DNA of 64,000 bases from Kribbella jejuensis (GCF_006715085.1 NZ_VFMM01000003.1:868001-932000), one strand, 5' to 3'. Counted from the first letter of the stretch, positions 16,058-23,912 are shown. Numbers and translations: made by a program. The notes: generated by a model not told the origin, from the sequence alone.

Positions 16058-17163
16058 CAGCCGTCCCCGACCGGGATCTCGGCCGAGACCGCGAACCCGC
16101 GCCGCGGTGGCGGTACCGGTCCGTGCGTCAGGCGTCCTCCACAGCTCTCGATCCGCTCGGCGAGCCCTTTGAGTCCGTGACCGCCGGGCAGCGACGCGTC
16201 ACCGTCGCCGAGCCCGTCGTCCGCCACGGACACCGCCAGCGTGCGCTCGCCGTAGTGGACCGAAACCGTGGCTTGCGCGGGCCCCGCGTGTTTCAGCGCG
16301 TTCGTCAAAGCCTCCTGAACGGTGCGGTAGGCGGCGAGCTGCACCATCAGCGGCAGCGGCCGAACCCGCCCGGTGACGCCGTACCCGACGGAAAGACCCG
16401 CGGACGTGACCTGCTGGACGAGCAACGGGATGTCCTCGATCCCCGGCTGCGGTTCGAGCGATCCGGTCCCGTCCGAGCGCAGGACGGCCACCATCCGCCG
16501 CATGTCGTCGAGGGCCGACCGGCCGACCTGTTCGATCAGTTCGAGGACGTCGCGGGTCTCCCCTGGTTCGAGCCGGCGGCCTTCGCTCGCGGCCTGGACA
16601 ACGATCGCCGAGACATGGTGCGCGACGACGTCGTGCAGATCCCGGGCGATCTGGATCCGTTCGTCCAGCCGAGCCTCGCGGGCGGCCAGTTCGTACTCGC
16701 GCTGGGCCACGTCGAGCCGCAGGTCGCGGGACCGGATCGTCAGCCGGAGCAGCCACATGACCAGGGCACCCCCGACCGCGAAAGGCACCGCCTGGTCCGG
16801 ATCGTGCCAAGGGACGAGGTCCGTGATCACGAAGTACGCCGTACCGATCGCGAACTGCTTGTCCGATGTCCACACCGCGAGCCCGTAGAGCGCGCAGAAC
16901 CAGGCGACGGTCAGCGGACCGGCGTACCGCGTGATCCCCAGCCAGCCTCCCGCCGCCATCAGCGTTTGCGCGCCGACACCGACCCAGAACGGCCGGCTGC
17001 GCCGCAGCCCGACGCCCGCGCACACCGCAAGCGCGAGCGGTACGGCGAAACCGGCGTCGGCCGGCGCCAGCGCGACCAGCTGGACGACCGCGACCACCGC
17101 CAGCGCAGCGGCCACGACCACGTCGACCCGCCGGCCGTTCGCACGCAGTCGGGAGAAGTCCAT
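16057..17163 (-). CDS. HisKA_3-type sensor histidine kinase
   Basis: This 368-residue kinase has an N-terminal region of about five membrane helices, then H-box 'QIARDLHDVVAHHVSAIVVQA', N-box 'VQEALTNALKHAGPA' and G-box 'DDGLGDGDASLPGGHGLKGLAERI'. It is intact, in contrast to the kinase at 3336-4871. ATG 17163 is chosen because it immediately precedes the first helix; upstream in-frame codons are basic and lack a ribosome site. Confidence 0.88.
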   Translation of the reverse strand: MDFSRLRANGRRVDVVVAAALAVVAVVQLVALAPADAGFAVPLALAVCAGVGLRRSRPFWVGVGAQTLMAAGGWLGITRYAGPLTVAWFCALYGLAVWTSDKQFAIGTAYFVITDLVPWHDPDQAVPFAVGGALVMWLLRLTIRSRDLRLDVAQREYELAAREARLDERIQIARDLHDVVAHHVSAIVVQAASEGRRLEPGETRDVLELIEQVGRSALDDMRRMVAVLRSDGTGSLEPQPGIEDIPLLVQQVTSAGLSVGYGVTGRVRPLPLMVQLAAYRTVQEALTNALKHAGPAQATVSVHYGERTLAVSVADDGLGDGDASLPGGHGLKGLAERIESCGGRLTHGPVPPPRRGFAVSAEIPVGDG

Positions 17164-17300
17164 GACACGAAAGTAGGTCCGTTCGCGCCGAGCGTCATCG
17201 GCCAACCGGCTGATGCCGGAGATCGGGATCTCGGTCGATGTGCGGGCCATCCGGCGTCCCTAGCGTCGACGGTGTCGGAATCTCACGATCAGGAGGGGCC

Positions 17301-17924
17301 ATGGCACTTCGAACTCAATCCGCCGTCCAGCACTCGATCGCACTCCGGGTGCTGCCGATCGCCGGGCTCGCGTACGCCGTACTCACCGTCGGCGGGGACC
17401 TGGTGATCGGCCAGTTCCCGGACGAGCACACGCCGGTCGCGGAGCTCAGCAATTACTACGCCACGCATCACTCGCAGGTACGGTTCGGCGGGCTGCTGAT
17501 GGTGCTCGGCGGTATGGCGCTCGCGGTGTTCGCCGCGGTCGTCGTGGTGCAGAGCCGACACCGGCCCGTTGTCGCGGCGCTGGTTGGGGTCGCCGGTGCG
17601 ATGGCCGCGGTCGAGGCGGTGATTTCGGGCGATCAGTACAGCTTGCTCGGGGCAACCGCGAACTTGTCGAACGTCAGCCCGGACGCCATGCAGGCGTGGC
17701 ACCTCATCGGTTCAGCTGGTACGCCGCCCGGCGGTCTCGCGTTGCTGTTCCTCACGCTGGCTGCTGTCGACGTCCTCCCGAGGTGGTTGACGATCCCCGC
17801 CGCACTGATCGGCATCGCCCTACTGACACCAGTCGGCTTCCTGGCGTCGCTCGTCGGCTTGCTGTGGTTCGCAATCGGCGGCGTTCTCCTCAGCCGGAAG
17901 CCCGCTCAGGCCTTGTCGAGCTGA
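17301..17924 (+). CDS. Integral membrane protein of unknown function
   Basis: The 207-residue protein has about six membrane helices and no catalytic motif that I recognise. A loop with 'SNYYATHHSQVRFGGLLMVLGG' resembles DUF4386-like membrane proteins. AGGAGG precedes ATG 17301. It is divergent from the two-component operon, so it may be its target. Its 3' end overlaps the convergent aldo/keto reductase by 19 bases. Confidence 0.75.
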   Translation: MALRTQSAVQHSIALRVLPIAGLAYAVLTVGGDLVIGQFPDEHTPVAELSNYYATHHSQVRFGGLLMVLGGMALAVFAAVVVVQSRHRPVVAALVGVAGAMAAVEAVISGDQYSLLGATANLSNVSPDAMQAWHLIGSAGTPPGGLALLFLTLAAVDVLPRWLTIPAALIGIALLTPVGFLASLVGLLWFAIGGVLLSRKPAQALSS

Positions 17925-18871
17925 GCTACCAGGTTGGCGTCCAGCTCCAACTCCACCGCGGCGAGCGCCTCCTCCAGCTGAGCGATCGACGACACTCCCA
18001 CGAGCGGTACGACGCTGTGGTGCATCAGCCAGGCGAGTACTACCTGGTTCGTGGTGACACCTAGGTCTGCCGCGGTCTGGCGGAGGACCTCGTTGCGCAC
18101 GTACGCCGTCGGGTGGGCGTAGCCCCGCTGGGCTGAGAAGGGGCGGTCGGAGCGCGCGTACGAGCCGGTGAGGAGGGGCTGGTACGCGACGAGCGTGACG
18201 TCCGGGTTCTCCGCCAGGTAGTCGAAATGCTCGATACCCGCGTGCTGGAAGTGCGGTGTGCTGCGTCGCAGGACCCCTTGCAGCGCAGGCGGGTTGGGCC
18301 ACAGGTAGGTCGCGTGCTGCTGGATCACGCAGTACTGCGCGAGGCCCTGGGCGGCTGCTGTCTGCCGTGCACGGTCCAGGCGCCACGTGGCCGTGTTGCT
18401 GCAGCCGATGAGATCTACGACGCCCTCCGCCGCCAGCTCGCCGAAGACGCCCACGGTCTCTTCCAGCGGATTACTGCGGTCGTCGATGTGCGCGTAGTAC
18501 AAGTCAATCCGCTCCACACCGAGCCGCGACAGACTTCCCCTCACAGCCTTACGTACAGCCGCTGCGCTCAGTCCCTCCCAGTGCGCGTCCCCCGGGTCGC
18601 CGGGGACCGTCGTACGTGCACCACACTTCGTCGCAATCACCAGGCCGTCCCGGTTACCCCGAGACCGCATCCACGCCGCCAGCAGCTCCTCACTCTCGCC
18701 GCCGTGCCCAACCCACTGGTTGTAGTTGTTCGACGTGTCGATGAACGTGCCACCCGCGTCCACAAACCGATCGAGAATCGCCACCGCCGTCTCGGCCGGT
18801 GTCGACGTACCAAAGTTCATCGCTCCCAGACAGAGCGCACTGACAGGCCTGCGGTTCCCCAGAGACACCAT
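17906..18871 (-). CDS. Aldo/keto reductase
   Basis: A 321-residue TIM-barrel AKR: 'GTFIDTSNNY' (Asp), 'VIATKCG' (Lys), 'IDLYYAHIDD' (His at the usual barrel position) and a C-terminal NADP-binding segment 'PLVGVSSIAQLEEAL'. It would reduce or oxidise a sugar or carbonyl with NADP(H). The promoter reading implies a leaderless ATG at 18871 with an operator-like dyad over the -35. Confidence 0.88.
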   Translation of the reverse strand: MVSLGNRRPVSALCLGAMNFGTSTPAETAVAILDRFVDAGGTFIDTSNNYNQWVGHGGESEELLAAWMRSRGNRDGLVIATKCGARTTVPGDPGDAHWEGLSAAAVRKAVRGSLSRLGVERIDLYYAHIDDRSNPLEETVGVFGELAAEGVVDLIGCSNTATWRLDRARQTAAAQGLAQYCVIQQHATYLWPNPPALQGVLRRSTPHFQHAGIEHFDYLAENPDVTLVAYQPLLTGSYARSDRPFSAQRGYAHPTAYVRNEVLRQTAADLGVTTNQVVLAWLMHHSVVPLVGVSSIAQLEEALAAVELELDANLVAQLDKA

Positions 18872-18877
18872 GTCCCT

Positions 18878-18910
18878 ACCCTGTATTCTCGACCGCGCTC
18901 TAGGTCAAGA
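18878..18910 (-). promoter_or_regulatory. Promoter and dyad operator of the aldo/keto reductase gene
   Basis: On the minus strand -35 TTGACC (18903-18908) and -10 CAGGGT (18878-18883) are 19 bases apart, and initiation seven bases downstream falls on ATG 18871. The dyad TCTcGACC/GGTCaAGA (18887-18894 and 18903-18910) overlaps the -35. A 17-base alternative with -10 TACAGG is possible. Confidence 0.5.
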
Positions 18911-18914
18911 GGAT

Positions 18915-19355
18915 TCAGACCAGCCAGTTGCCGTTGTTCATCAGGACGCGGTCTTTGAGTTCGTTGACCTCGCGCCAAGCCTGGATCTTCTGCGGCGTCA
19001 CTCGGAAGAACGGGTAGTTCGGGAGGGGGCGGGGGTCGAAGCCGGACTTTTCCGCGAACTGGTCGGCCTCGGTGGGGGTTGGGTCGGTGGGCTCGGCGGT
19101 GGCGGTGATGTGGATGACGTCGCGGACCTCGCCCAAGGTCAGCTGCAGGACCGGGTTGGCGAGTAGGTTGCGTGCGGTCGGGTTGGTGCGGGCGGTCGAC
19201 AGGAGCAGCGTGCCGTCGGTCCACAGGAACGAGAGCGGCATCAGGTACGGCGTACCGTCCGGGGAGGCTGTCGCCACCCACGCGTCGACGTCCTGGGCCA
19301 GGCGGGTCAGGGTGTCCTGTTTGCGGACGTCCAGTGGGCGGGGTGCTGCCGTCAT
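18915..19355 (-). CDS. Pyridoxamine 5'-phosphate oxidase-like (FMN/F420 split-barrel) protein
   Basis: The 146-residue protein is a single split-barrel domain ('DAWVATASPDGTPYLMPLSFLWTDGTLLLST', 'NPVLQLTLGEVRDVIHITATAEPT'). The family binds FMN, F420 or heme and often acts in oxidative detoxification; the cofactor is not decidable here. It diverges from a SigJ-like sigma factor gene. Confidence 0.82.
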   Translation of the reverse strand: MTAAPRPLDVRKQDTLTRLAQDVDAWVATASPDGTPYLMPLSFLWTDGTLLLSTARTNPTARNLLANPVLQLTLGEVRDVIHITATAEPTDPTPTEADQFAEKSGFDPRPLPNYPFFRVTPQKIQAWREVNELKDRVLMNNGNWLV

Positions 19356-19363
19356 CGTCGGCT

Positions 19364-19429
19364 CCTGTCACATGTGTCGGTCGGGTTCCGTCAAACGGGT
19401 GACGGCGCTGGGCCGCACAGTGTGACAGG
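19364..19429. promoter_or_regulatory. Inverted 9-base arms between PNPOx-like and sigma factor genes
   Basis: CCTGTCACA (19364-19372) and TGTGACAGG (19421-19429) are perfect inverted arms around 48 bases. Each arm contains the ribosome-binding region of its adjacent gene, so the symmetry may be translational or coincidental rather than an operator. Confidence 0.35.
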
Positions 19430-19446
19430 TGAGGGGTGTGGTGCGG

Positions 19447-20313
19447 ATGACCGGGGACGACTGGCTGGCAACACGGTTCGAGGAGAACCGGGACCGGCTG
19501 CGCGCCGTGGCGTACCGGATCCTGGGTTCCGAGCCCGAGGCGGAGGACGCGGTCCAGGAGACGTGGATCCGGCTCAGCCGCAGTGACACCGGAAGCATCG
19601 ACAACCTCGGCGGCTGGCTCACCACGGTCGTCGGCCGGATCTGCCTCGACATGCTGCGGACCCGCCGCGGCCGGCCCGAACTACCCGTCGGCGAGCACTC
19701 CCCCGGGCTCGCCGACGACGTACCCGATCCCGAGCTCGAAGCCGTCCAGGCCGACTCGGTCGGGCTCGCGCTGCTCGTCGTACTCCAGACGCTGTCGCCG
19801 GCCGAGCGGCTCGCGTTCGTACTGCACGATCTGTTCGCCGTACCGTTCGAGGACATCGCGCCGATCATCCGGAAGTCGCCGGCCGCCGCGCGGCAGATCG
19901 CGAGCCGCGCACGCCGCCGGGTTCGCGGTACGCCGGAACCGACCGGCGTCGACGTCGTACGCCAGAAGGAAGTCGTGAACGCCTTCCTGATGGCGGCCCG
20001 TGGCGCGGACTTCTCGGCACTGCTCGAGGTACTCGACCCGGATGTCGTCGTTCGCGCGGACGCCGGCGCCGGCGCGTACGGGTCGGAGGCAGTACTGACC
20101 GGAGCGGCCAGCGTCGCGCGGGAGTTCACCGGACGGGCTGCGGCCGCGAAACTCGTCCTCGTCGACGGAATGCCTGGCCTGGTGTGGATGCAGCGCGGAG
20201 AACCGCTGATTGTGTTCTCTTTCACGGTCACCGACGGGCGTGTCGCCGCGATCGACCTGCGCGGCGACAAGGAGTACCTGGAAAGCGTCGATCTCGTGAC
20301 CTTGAAAGCCTGA
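19447..20313 (+). CDS. ECF-type RNA polymerase sigma factor with SnoaL-like C-terminal domain (SigJ/ECF41-like)
   Basis: The 288-residue protein has sigma region 2 ('LRAVAYRILGSEPEAEDAVQETWIRL'), region 4 ('LSPAERLAFVLHDLFAVPFEDIAPIIRKSPAAARQIASRARRR') and a C-terminal SnoaL/NTF2-like domain of about 110 residues. Sigma factors of this class are controlled by their own C-terminal extension instead of an anti-sigma factor. The neighbour encodes an oxidoreductase-like protein, as is common for the group. ATG 19447 has AGGGG ten bases upstream; GTG 19429 is an alternative. Confidence 0.85.
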   Translation: MTGDDWLATRFEENRDRLRAVAYRILGSEPEAEDAVQETWIRLSRSDTGSIDNLGGWLTTVVGRICLDMLRTRRGRPELPVGEHSPGLADDVPDPELEAVQADSVGLALLVVLQTLSPAERLAFVLHDLFAVPFEDIAPIIRKSPAAARQIASRARRRVRGTPEPTGVDVVRQKEVVNAFLMAARGADFSALLEVLDPDVVVRADAGAGAYGSEAVLTGAASVAREFTGRAAAAKLVLVDGMPGLVWMQRGEPLIVFSFTVTDGRVAAIDLRGDKEYLESVDLVTLKA

Positions 20314-20394
20314 ACCGGCGGCGTGGCGAGTGGACAAACTCCGGTCGGATTCCTGCGACCGATGAGGCCCCTTCAGGAGCAGGGAAACCGGGTT

Positions 20395-20422
20395 TTTACC
20401 GGCGCCGAAAGTGCGCTACTGT
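20395..20422 (+). promoter_or_regulatory. Promoter of the right tRNA operon
   Basis: TTTACC (20395-20400) and TACTGT (20417-20422) are separated by 16 bases, the same spacing as the left copy, with similar flanks (GTTTTT upstream, TCTCGCACCG downstream). Confidence 0.6.
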
Positions 20423-20460
20423 TCTGCTCTCGCACCGAGCGGAGACGCTCCGGATGCGGC

Positions 20461-20533
20461 GCGGACGTAGCTCAGTTGGTAGAGCGCAACCTTGCCAAGG
20501 TTGAGGTCGCCGGTTCGAACCCGGTCGTCCGCT
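20461..20533 (+). tRNA. tRNA-Gly (anticodon GCC), right copy
   Basis: A 73-base cloverleaf with anticodon loop TTGCCAA, identical to 11151-11223. It is first gene of the operon. Confidence 0.95.
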
Positions 20534-20557
20534 CGGAGAAGGTTTTCGGCTTTCTAC

Positions 20558-20628
20558 GGTGGAGTGGCCGAGAGGCGAGGCAACGGCCTGCAAAGCCGTG
20601 TACACGGGTTCGAATCCCGTCTCCACCT
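20558..20628 (+). tRNA. tRNA-Cys (anticodon GCA), right copy
   Basis: A 71-base cloverleaf with anticodon loop CTGCAAA, identical to 11031-11101. Confidence 0.95.
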
Positions 20629-20660
20629 CGGGAACCTCAGCTGGGCTGGGTGTTCCGGAC

Positions 20661-20732
20661 GGACGATTGGCGCAGCGGTAGCGCGCTTCCCTGACACGGA
20701 AGAGGTCACTGGTTCGATCCCAGTATCGTCCA
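20661..20732 (+). tRNA. tRNA-Val (anticodon GAC), right copy
   Basis: A 72-base cloverleaf with anticodon loop CTGACAC, identical to 10928-10999. Confidence 0.95.
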
Positions 20733-20794
20733 CGAAGGCGATGGGCGAGGTGTGCCGCGCAGCCTGACGGCTGCGGCTGGCCACCTCGCCTTCG
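20733..20794 (+). terminator. Terminator-like hairpin after tRNA-Val(GAC), right copy
   Basis: GGCGAGGTG (20744-20752) pairs with CACCTCGCC (20782-20790), with an inner CGCAGCC/GGCTGCG stem and extra CGAAGG/CCTTCG pairing. GTCATTTGTGCGGC follows, matching the tails of the other two tRNA-Val genes. Confidence 0.7.
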
Positions 20795-20919
20795 TCATTT
20801 GTGCGGCTGCGCTTCGCTTGCCGCGTTGCGGGGGCTCCGCCACCCGCACCCCCTGCGCCTTCGCTTCGCTCGGCGGCGCGTGGCTGGGTTGGGCGGGTGG
20901 CTCGGCGTCAAACAGCTGG

Positions 20920-21732
20920 TTAGCGGTGGCGGGACTGGGCTGCTACGGCTGACAGGAGTACTGCTGCTCCTGCTAGGGCTACGACGGTCAGGTGTTCTTT
21001 GAAGAAGAGGACGCCTATGGCTGTGGCTACTACTGGTTCCAGTAGGGCTATTACAGAGGCTGTGGAGGGCTTCAGGGTTCTCAGGCCTTCGTAGAAGAGG
21101 GTGTAGGCGAGGGCTGTGGGGACCAGGCCGAAGTAGGCGATCAGGAGCCAGCCGGTCCAGGTTGTCGGGAGGGCAGCGAACGGGGCTAGTAGTAGAGCTC
21201 CCGTCACGAAGCCCAGGAGGGCTGTGGTCAGGGGGTCTGGGGTGTTGCGGTTGAGCAGGGTGGTCAGGGAGTAGCCGGCTGCCGAGGCCAGGGCTGCTGC
21301 TATGCCTGTGAGGCTGGCCTTTCCCGCGGTTGTTGTCAGGAGGGCCAGACCTGCTAGGGCGGCGAGTATCGCTGGTGTCAGGCGTTCTCGGGCACCTAGG
21401 GTGATCATGATGGGGGCTGCGCCTAGGGCTATGACCGTGGCTATTCCGATGCCCACTCGTGGGATTGCGGTGAAGTAGCCGAGTTGGCAGATGGCCAGGC
21501 CTAGGCCGGTGAGAGCATGGCTTGGCCTGAGGTTGAGGGGCTTGCGGCGGCGTGAAAGTAGGCGCAGCGCCAGCAGCCAGACAGCGGCCGCGGCCAGGCG
21601 CCAGAAGGAGGTGGCGAGGGGCGTCAGGCCTGCCTTGGACAGGAAGGCGCCGGTTGGGCCGCCTGTGCCCCAGGCGATGGCGGCCAGGAGTACTAGTACT
21701 AGGGCACGTCGTGACGAGACGCGTTGGTGCAT
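20920..21732 (-). CDS. EamA/DMT-family transporter
   Basis: The 270-residue protein has ten membrane helices in two EamA repeats ('AAIAWGTGGPTGAFL' and 'AALASAAGYSLTTLLN'; 'LEPVVATAIGVLFFKEHLT' closes the second). Drug/metabolite exporters of this family expel amino acids or other metabolites; the substrate is unknown. Codon use is odd for this genome, with many CTA, ATA, GTA and ACA codons. The gene is preceded by a leader peptide and several hairpins, and its ribosome site CTCCGGAG lies next to a GTTCGCA/TGCGAAC stem, which points to attenuation or translational control. Confidence 0.86.
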   Translation of the reverse strand: MHQRVSSRRALVLVLLAAIAWGTGGPTGAFLSKAGLTPLATSFWRLAAAAVWLLALRLLSRRRKPLNLRPSHALTGLGLAICQLGYFTAIPRVGIGIATVIALGAAPIMITLGARERLTPAILAALAGLALLTTTAGKASLTGIAAALASAAGYSLTTLLNRNTPDPLTTALLGFVTGALLLAPFAALPTTWTGWLLIAYFGLVPTALAYTLFYEGLRTLKPSTASVIALLEPVVATAIGVLFFKEHLTVVALAGAAVLLSAVAAQSRHR

Positions 21733-21747
21733 CGGGTGCTCCGGAGT

Positions 21748-21830
21748 GTTCGCATCGAGTAGGAGGCTTCTGCGAACAGCCCGAAGAAGCTCAGGTCACC
21801 AAAGGACCTGAGCGTGAAAGTGGCCGTCCG
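21748..21830 (-). promoter_or_regulatory. Hairpin-rich leader of the EamA transporter mRNA
   Basis: On the minus-strand transcript, GCTCAGGTC/GACCTGAGC (21789-21797 and 21805-21813) forms a perfect 9-bp hairpin. GTTCGCA/TGCGAAC (21748-21754 and 21771-21777) forms a 7-bp stem immediately before the transporter ribosome site. CCGCT/AGCGG pairing overlaps the end of the leader ORF. This resembles an attenuator or a translation-controlled leader. Confidence 0.55.
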
Positions 21831-21866
21831 CTAAGCGGCGGCCGGCGGGGTGATGATTCGATGCAT
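21831..21866 (-). CDS. Putative 11-residue leader peptide MHRIITPPAAA upstream of EamA transporter
   Basis: ATG 21866 begins the ORF MHRIITPPAAA ending in TAG at 21831-21833. A -10 TAGGGT ends seven bases before the ATG and a -35 TTGGTC lies 18 bases further up, so the message would start at the ATG and be leaderless. The Pro-Pro pair is a known cause of ribosome slowing. It is followed by hairpins and then the transporter. No homologue is recalled; expression is inferred. Confidence 0.5.
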   Translation of the reverse strand: MHRIITPPAAA

Positions 21867-21873
21867 GCCGGAG

Positions 21874-21903
21874 ACCCTAGCCAGTCCGGGAGGCGGTGAC
21901 CAA
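21874..21903 (-). promoter_or_regulatory. Promoter of the leader peptide/EamA transcription unit
   Basis: On the minus strand TTGGTC (forward 21898-21903), 18-base spacer, TAGGGT (forward 21874-21879), then seven bases to ATG 21866. Both hexamers fit the actinobacterial housekeeping sigma consensus well. Confidence 0.65.
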
Positions 21904-21907
21904 CGGA

Positions 21908-22651
21908 TTACATCCGCAGGTACGAGCCGCCGTTGAAGTCGAGGACCGTGCCGGTGGCGAACTCGGCTTCTGCTGATGCGAGGTAGAGGATCGCGGCCGC
22001 GACCTCGGACGGGTCTGCTACTCGCTCCAGCGGGCTTTCCAGTCGGCGGCGGTCGTAGCCTTCGCCCGCGAGGTTGACGGCTGCCATGTCCGTGACGGTC
22101 CATCCTGGAGCGATCGCGGTGACCGCGATTCCCTCGGGGCCGAGCGCGCGGGCCAAGGATTGCGTGAACGAGACGATCGCCGCCTTCGAAGCGCCGTACG
22201 CGGGCTGGTTCGGTTCGCCGCGGAAGGCGCCGCGGGACGAGACGTTGACGATCCGTCCGCCGCGGGTCATATGCCGTACGGCGCACCACGTGACGTTGGC
22301 CGGACCAATGAGATTGACGGCGAGCGTGTCCGCCCACGCCTGCTGCCATTCGGCGTACGTCGTCTCGCGGATGCGGTGCGGGTGATAGACGCCGGCGTTG
22401 TTCACCAGTACGTCGATACTGCCGAGCGCGGCCGCGGCGTCCGAAACCATCGTCTCGATCGCGGCCGGATCCGCCAGGTCCGCATGTACTGCGAGATGGC
22501 CGGAGCCAGGCAGTTCCTTCACCACCTGGGCGGCAGCGTCGGCCGACGAGCTGTAGTGCACCGCCACCCTGTCCCCCGCGGCGGCGAAGGCTCGAGCCGT
22601 CGCCGCTCCGATCCCCCGCGAAGCCCCAGTCACCAGCACAGATCGGTTCAT
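21908..22651 (-). CDS. Short-chain dehydrogenase/reductase (FabG-like)
   Basis: A 247-residue classical SDR: 'TGASRGIGAATA', 'NNAGVYHP', catalytic Ser in 'VNVSSRGAF', 'YGASKAAIVSF' and a C-terminal 'FATGTVLDFNGGSYLR'. It would be an NAD(P)-dependent oxidoreductase, possibly 3-oxoacyl reductase-like. AAGGA sits nine bases before ATG 22651; a TTG at 22669 is less likely. The next gene upstream on the same strand is rsgA, which ends 39 bases before this start. Confidence 0.87.
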   Translation of the reverse strand: MNRSVLVTGASRGIGAATARAFAAAGDRVAVHYSSSADAAAQVVKELPGSGHLAVHADLADPAAIETMVSDAAAALGSIDVLVNNAGVYHPHRIRETTYAEWQQAWADTLAVNLIGPANVTWCAVRHMTRGGRIVNVSSRGAFRGEPNQPAYGASKAAIVSFTQSLARALGPEGIAVTAIAPGWTVTDMAAVNLAGEGYDRRRLESPLERVADPSEVAAAILYLASAEAEFATGTVLDFNGGSYLRM

Positions 22652-22690
22652 GAGAACCGATCCTTTCAAAGCAACAAAAGCTGCTGAGTG

Positions 22691-23758
22691 TCAGGGCCGC
22701 GGCTTCCAGTCGCGCCGGTACGACTTCGCCGCGCGCACCCACTCCTTCTTCGCCTCGTTGCGGAGACGTACGTCGGCACGTCGCGCCATGTACGCCGCCT
22801 CCCGCTGCAGCTTCAGCCAGCTCTCGTAGCGCCGGTACGGCAGCGTCCCGTCCTCCAGACCCGCGCGTACGGCGCAGCCCGGCTCGGACTCGTGCGAGCA
22901 GTCCTTGAACTTGCACCGCTCCGCCAGCGACGTCACGTCCGGGAACGCCGCGGCCAGCCCCTCCCCGCTCTCCTGCAGACCGATCCCCCGCAGCCCAGGC
23001 GTGTCGATGACGACCCCACCGTGCGGCAGCACGATCAGCTCACGCCGTACCGAGGTGTGCCGCCCCTTGCCGTCCTCCCGGATCTCCTGCACGTCCAACA
23101 GCTCCACGCCGGCCAGTGCGTTCACGAGCGACGACTTGCCCGCACCACTCGATCCCAGCAACGCCAGGGTCGCGTCTCCTGCCAGCAACGCACGTACGTC
23201 GTCCATGCCGGCGCCCGTGGTCGCACTGCACACCAGTACGTCGGCACCGGGCGCAGCGGCGGCCACGTCCTCCGCCAGCAGCTCGGCGTCGCTCACGAGG
23301 TCGGACTTGGTCAGTACGACGACCGGACGCGCCCCGCTCTCCCAGGCCAGCGCCATGAAGCGCTCGATCCGGACGATGTTCGGCTCCGGTACCAGGCCGA
23401 CCACGATCGCGATCACGTCGACGTTCGAGGCAAGCACCTGGCCTCGGGACGAGCCGCCGACCTCGGCCCGGACGATCGCCGTACGACGAGGAAGCACGGA
23501 CTCCACCGTGATCCGGTCGTCCGGCCAGACCCGCAGCACCACCCAGTCGCCGGTACACGGGCCGGCCTGCGCGTCCGATGCGATCTCGGCGAGCAACGCC
23601 CCGGACCAGCTGGCCCGGACCGGCCCGTCCGCGGTGAAAACCGTCGCCAGACCCTTGTCGACCCGGGCGACGCGCCCCGGGACCAGGTCCTCGGGGACGG
23701 ACTTCAGACATTCGGCCATGGAGCTGTCGAGCCCCAGGGCCTGGAGTTTCGCTGACAT
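22691..23758 (-). CDS. rsgA: Ribosome small-subunit-dependent GTPase RsgA
   Basis: The 355-residue protein has an OB-fold N terminus and a circularly permuted GTPase domain: G4 'VLTKSDLV' and G5-like 'SATTGAG' precede G1 'LLGSSGAGKSSLVNAL' and G3 'VIDTPGLRGIG'. A C-terminal zinc-binding element follows ('ERCKFKDCSHESEPGCAV', with the Cys-Cys-His-Cys set). RsgA matures the 30S subunit. GAAAGG lies eight bases before ATG 23758. Confidence 0.92.
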   Translation of the reverse strand: MSAKLQALGLDSSMAECLKSVPEDLVPGRVARVDKGLATVFTADGPVRASWSGALLAEIASDAQAGPCTGDWVVLRVWPDDRITVESVLPRRTAIVRAEVGGSSRGQVLASNVDVIAIVVGLVPEPNIVRIERFMALAWESGARPVVVLTKSDLVSDAELLAEDVAAAAPGADVLVCSATTGAGMDDVRALLAGDATLALLGSSGAGKSSLVNALAGVELLDVQEIREDGKGRHTSVRRELIVLPHGGVVIDTPGLRGIGLQESGEGLAAAFPDVTSLAERCKFKDCSHESEPGCAVRAGLEDGTLPYRRYESWLKLQREAAYMARRADVRLRNEAKKEWVRAAKSYRRDWKPRP

Positions 23759-23912
23759 GCGACGAACCTTTCGAACGGTCCGGCCGCGAGATTCAGCTCC
23801 GCGGACAGACGGTAGTGGAGACAACGGGCCGATAGGCCGCTTCCGAGTTCATGGCGGGTTGCCTCCCTTCCGGGGTCCTTGCGGTCCAGCCAGGACCGTG
23901 TTCGCGATGCCG

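Larger units (their letters stand above)
20391..20896 (+). repeat. Right arm of the long inverted repeat: second tRNA-Gly-Cys-Val operon
   Basis: Promoter, tRNA-Gly, tRNA-Cys, tRNA-Val, hairpin and a tail ending GGGTTGGGCGG (20886-20896) repeat the minus-strand segment 10771-11293 in inverted orientation. The Gly-Cys spacer is 24 bases here against 49 in the left copy, so the copies have diverged outside the tRNAs. Confidence 0.85.
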
